From the NCBI GenBank assembly GCA_964472305.1, contig CAYYJR010000002.1, forward strand, positions 186,001-250,000: DNA of 64,000 bases, given 5' to 3'. Below the pieces are notes generated by a model that saw only the letters and a program-made list of their open reading frames with translations, had not been told where the DNA came from and ran no database searches. The DNA is from CAYYJR01 sp964472305 (GTDB lineage: Bacteria; Armatimonadota; Hebobacteria; CAIYQO01). The stretch's first letter is position 1. Every line of letters starts with the position of its first letter. The position numbers were made by a program, and so were the translations under genes. Shown piece after piece: positions 61,236 to 64,000 of the stretch.

Positions 61236-61830
61236 TGCTTTGCTCCCTGGGTGTTGGTCGGCATTAACATGGGATCACCCCGGCAGAATCACCACTTCTT
61301 CCGGGAGGCCGAGACAGAATCACGGTCTGTACACGATACCAGAAGGCTATTACTCTGTCTACGCGCATGCGGTTGGCATCTCCTTGAAGAAACGGCGCTC
61401 ACAGCGCTCTTCGGCGGCGGTCCGGCGTCTAGCAGACGTAGTACGACCGGCTCTTCTGCCCACCAGCGATCCATCTCGAGCCCGTTCAGGGCGGGTGTGT
61501 GGCACTGGCATTAGTGGATCAATACTCACAAACGTTGGGATCCGAGAAACGACCACCGGACGATAGTCTGGTCCGGTGAATACGATTGACGATGACCATG
61601 GAGGAGGGATAAGCGATCGCTCTCACGCCACCGCAGGGCGGCGGTCGCTGGAGCAGACGCTCGATACCGGATGATCATCAGCGATTGCCGGCACGCGTTC
61701 CAGCACGACAGCCAGCTTTGCCCGGTTGCCAGCAGGGGCGTCGTTGCACTTCGCCGCAGATCCTCCCCTGCTTTCATCGTCCTGCCTGCGCATGCGCGCA
61801 GGCAGGACGATTTTCACGTGCCGTCCGTCT
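61236..61830. other. 600 bp intergenic region
   Basis: I see no gene. It contains an 8-bp stem-loop CACCGGAC/GTCCGGTG (61554-61578) and the strong terminator at 61777-61814. The upstream end should hold the nitrilase promoter. Confidence 0.45.
61777..61814 (-). terminator. strong intrinsic terminator
   Basis: A perfect 15-bp stem (61777-61791 with 61796-61810) with a 4-nt ATGC loop lies 17 bases after the heparinase-like stop. A TTTT run follows on the plus strand, so it could act in both directions, though only the leftward gene uses it here. Confidence 0.75.
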
Positions 61831-64000
61831 CTACCGCGCCTTGACGAGTTGCACCGTTTTGACTCCCGCCGGCACCGTCAGTACCATCTGCTCCGGGCCG
61901 TTTTCTTTCAATTGCGCACCCGAAGCCTTGTCAGGCGTCCACGTCCCCGGCGCCTGGATCGTGATCTCGCCCCCACCCCAGGGTTCCGACAACGAGACGA
62001 TTAGCGTATCAGCCGCGACGCGCAACGCGGCGGGCGTGGTGCCGGCAAGACCATAGGCCTTGTACCGCACCGATCCCGGCGCGGACAACTGCAGCATCAA
62101 GCCGGTGGGTCGATCCTGCACGGCGCCGGCGATACCGTCGAACATGGCATCGCCGTACGCGCCTTTATCGCCGGTTGGCTTGCCCAGGAAACAATAATCG
62201 GTTCCGAAAGCGCCGGACAGGCGGATGACCTTGCCATCTCCGGAAGCAGAACGCTCGACGGTGCCATTGGATTTCGGGATGAGCGCCACATAATAGACGC
62301 CCGCGCCGGGCAATTTGAGTTGGAACGCATTGTCCGCCGGGATCGCCGGACTGACGACAAAAGCATCGAGCATGCCGTCCACGGCAGGGAACGTCCAGGT
62401 GGAAGCCTTGTCGATATCCAGCGTGTCGCGCATTATGAGGTAATTGATGCCGTCGGATTTATCATCGCTAGCGAGCAGCAATTGCGTGGTCCAGGCGTAA
62501 TCATCGGTCTTCCCGCGGAAACTCACCGGATGCCAGTTGCACCTTCCACAATTGCACGCCCAGGGTACTCCCTGGGGATCTTCGGCATAGCTGTAGCTGG
62601 CGCTGATGTAGTCGGCGCGGGGCAGCAACGCGAAGCTGTTGGACCGCGTCCTGGACAGCGCGCCGTTCTTGGCGATATCATCGATCACGACGTGAGGTTT
62701 GAAGGCCCAGTCGGGTTGCGTGCCTTTCTCCGGATACCAGCCGGCGACCGCCTTCCCGGCGGCATACCAGCTCCCGATGCTGCCCACTTGGTGCTGCCAG
62801 ATCGCTCCGTCGGCACACTTGGCCTTGTAGGGCAGATACAATAGAAAGTTTTCTCCGGGCGTGGGCGCATGGCTGCGCAAGATAAAGCCAAAATCGGAAA
62901 AATGTTCCGAGGTCCAGTCCGCTCGGCGCGGACCGCCCAGCCAACTGCCGATGCCGCGCCCATACGGGACGATTCGACCCGTGGGAGTTGCGATTTTCCC
63001 GCGATAGAGCTGTTGCAACAGCTTATATTTGGGATCATCGATAATACGGTAGCCTTCAGCCGGGCGGGACATATTGGCGAAGTAATCTATCGCAAAGAGC
63101 GTGACATCGGTGTAATGCGCGCTCTCGGGCCAGAATCCCTTGTCGGTGACCGTTTCCTTCAGCCAGTATCTCATCCACTGCGTCGCATACTCGCGCCATT
63201 CCTGGCTCTTCGGATGCGCGCGCAACGTATAACCGAAGTTGCCGATGTTGCATACCCGCGTGACTGTCATGTTGGGATTGCCGGAGCAATACCCGCGTTC
63301 AAATGACCAATGGAACGGATTGGCCGCCATGTAGGCCAGGTAGGCCATCTGCGCTTTGTACAGGCGACGCTGGGCGGGTGAGTTTGCCCGATTCAACAAC
63401 TGTTGATACCGGTTAAAGATATACGCGCCGGTGTCTTTATCATTCATGCGGAACAGGTCGATCTGCCCCAGTTTGTCCAGCATGTCGTCTTTCACGAGTG
63501 GTTGATCTGCCGCAACGGTACTCGGTTGCTCCGGCGTGCCATCCGGCCAGTCGAGGACCATGTCCTTGACCTCATTCAGCAAAGGCAAATGCGAATGGGT
63601 GGTGATGGATTTGCGCAGGAAAGTATCCCTGACGGCGGTCCCGTCGGCTGCGCTGGTCATCGTCCAGTGTCGCTTGCCCTCCATCAAATTGATTTGCATC
63701 TGCACGCCGTGGTTGCCGGTCGCAAGCAGGGGAATCCGCCGGGATTGCCAACCGGACCACATGAGCGGAATCGCCACGAAGGCGTTGGTCCACGTATTGA
63801 AATTGCTCCATGCGGGTCGTGGTTGCGGTACAACCCAATCCCCAACGTCGCGGACGCACAATTGCAGTTCAGATGCTCCCGCGCGGACCATGCGTATGAT
63901 CTGCGGGCTGTCGGGGAACCAGTAGTCGCCCGCCCACGGACTCAGGTACAGCAGCGGCGTGTCGGAAGCGGCGGTCGGCACTTGCGCCGCGCCTTCACGC
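61831..64000 (-). CDS. Heparinase II/III-like protein, N-terminus cut by window edge
   Basis: The frame is open past base 64000, so the true start lies outside; at least 723 residues are visible. An alpha/alpha toroid is suggested by 'NPFHWSFERGYCSGNPNMTVTRV', 'HPKSQEWREYATQWMRYWL' and 'GFWPESAHYTDVTLFAIDYF'. These resemble the Asn-His/Tyr elements of heparinase II/III and alginate lyase-type enzymes. The C-terminal half is beta-sandwich-rich ('SWYAAGKAVAGWYPEKGT', 'VPWACNCGRCNWHPVSFRGK'). Such lyases cleave uronic-acid glycosaminoglycans or alginate by beta-elimination. A signal peptide, if any, is beyond the window. Confidence 0.65.
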   Translation of the reverse strand, partial: REGAAQVPTAASDTPLLYLSPWAGDYWFPDSPQIIRMVRAGASELQLCVRDVGDWVVPQPRPAWSNFNTWTNAFVAIPLMWSGWQSRRIPLLATGNHGVQMQINLMEGKRHWTMTSAADGTAVRDTFLRKSITTHSHLPLLNEVKDMVLDWPDGTPEQPSTVAADQPLVKDDMLDKLGQIDLFRMNDKDTGAYIFNRYQQLLNRANSPAQRRLYKAQMAYLAYMAANPFHWSFERGYCSGNPNMTVTRVCNIGNFGYTLRAHPKSQEWREYATQWMRYWLKETVTDKGFWPESAHYTDVTLFAIDYFANMSRPAEGYRIIDDPKYKLLQQLYRGKIATPTGRIVPYGRGIGSWLGGPRRADWTSEHFSDFGFILRSHAPTPGENFLLYLPYKAKCADGAIWQHQVGSIGSWYAAGKAVAGWYPEKGTQPDWAFKPHVVIDDIAKNGALSRTRSNSFALLPRADYISASYSYAEDPQGVPWACNCGRCNWHPVSFRGKTDDYAWTTQLLLASDDKSDGINYLIMRDTLDIDKASTWTFPAVDGMLDAFVVSPAIPADNAFQLKLPGAGVYYVALIPKSNGTVERSASGDGKVIRLSGAFGTDYCFLGKPTGDKGAYGDAMFDGIAGAVQDRPTGLMLQLSAPGSVRYKAYGLAGTTPAALRVAADTLIVSLSEPWGGGEITIQAPGTWTPDKASGAQLKENGPEQMVLTVPAGVKTVQLVKAR

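Noticed and set aside
1..64000. tRNA genes, CRISPR arrays, insertion sequences, prophage genes
   Set aside because: I looked for T-loop consensus stretches, regularly spaced direct repeats, transposase and integrase motifs and found none that hold up.

Overview
The window is a high-GC (about 60% by eye) bacterial chromosome segment. I see no phage, plasmid, transposase, CRISPR or tRNA signals. Single-chain (eukaryote/archaeal-type) glycyl-tRNA synthetase, an R3H/AAA ATPase, GsiB-like KGG proteins and a glycan locus rich in uroporphyrinogen-decarboxylase-like (UROD-like) proteins suggest a non-proteobacterial phylum such as Armatimonadota. Lentisphaerota, Planctomycetota or Chloroflexota relatives cannot be excluded, and this assignment is an inference.

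Left part (1-33 kb) is mostly housekeeping and signalling. It holds a truncated TPR protein and a BioY relic, then two unknown paralogues flanking an ankyrin protein (1.3-5.3 kb). Next come a DUF4038-type glycosidase, a DUF4240 gene with an early stop, the R3H ATPase, glyS, a zinc-ribbon protein and two coupled sensor kinases, one of them frameshifted in a C7 run. rpoZ-dnaJ and a DUF1444-like protein follow. At 20.2-23.0 kb a RimK-like ATP-grasp ligase overlaps the first of six tandem GsiB-like hydrophilin genes. This unit ends 3 bp from a convergent PhoB/PhoR-type two-component pair. A secreted protein with a heptapeptide repeat, a lipoprotein, rnd and cstA complete this half. A ~190 bp imperfect repeat occurs at 9.8 kb and, inverted, at 30.7 kb.

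Right part (33-64 kb) is an accessory glycan-catabolism island. It holds GH27, GH29-like, PL8 (glycosaminoglycan/xanthan lyase type), two GH28 polygalacturonase-like enzymes, GH4, a beta-propeller glycosidase-like protein, a pectate-lyase-like beta-helix and a heparinase-like lyase running off the edge. A large unrecognised TIM-barrel-like protein belongs to the same island. GlcNAc catabolism is represented by an N-acetylglucosamine-kinase-like protein, NagA and a NagB-like protein that lacks the catalytic Glu. Three UROD/MtaA-superfamily proteins, a Gfo/Idh/MocA dehydrogenase, a left-handed beta-helix acetyltransferase, a nitrilase and an M14 peptidase lie among them. Decayed fragments (a GH28 relic and a beta-helix relic) show ongoing gene turnover.

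The most interesting signals are the translationally coupled ATP-grasp/KGG array, the paralogue-ankyrin-paralogue cluster, the UROD trio in a glycan locus, a shared out-of-frame signal-peptide leader before GH28 genes, and the dispersed 190 bp repeat.
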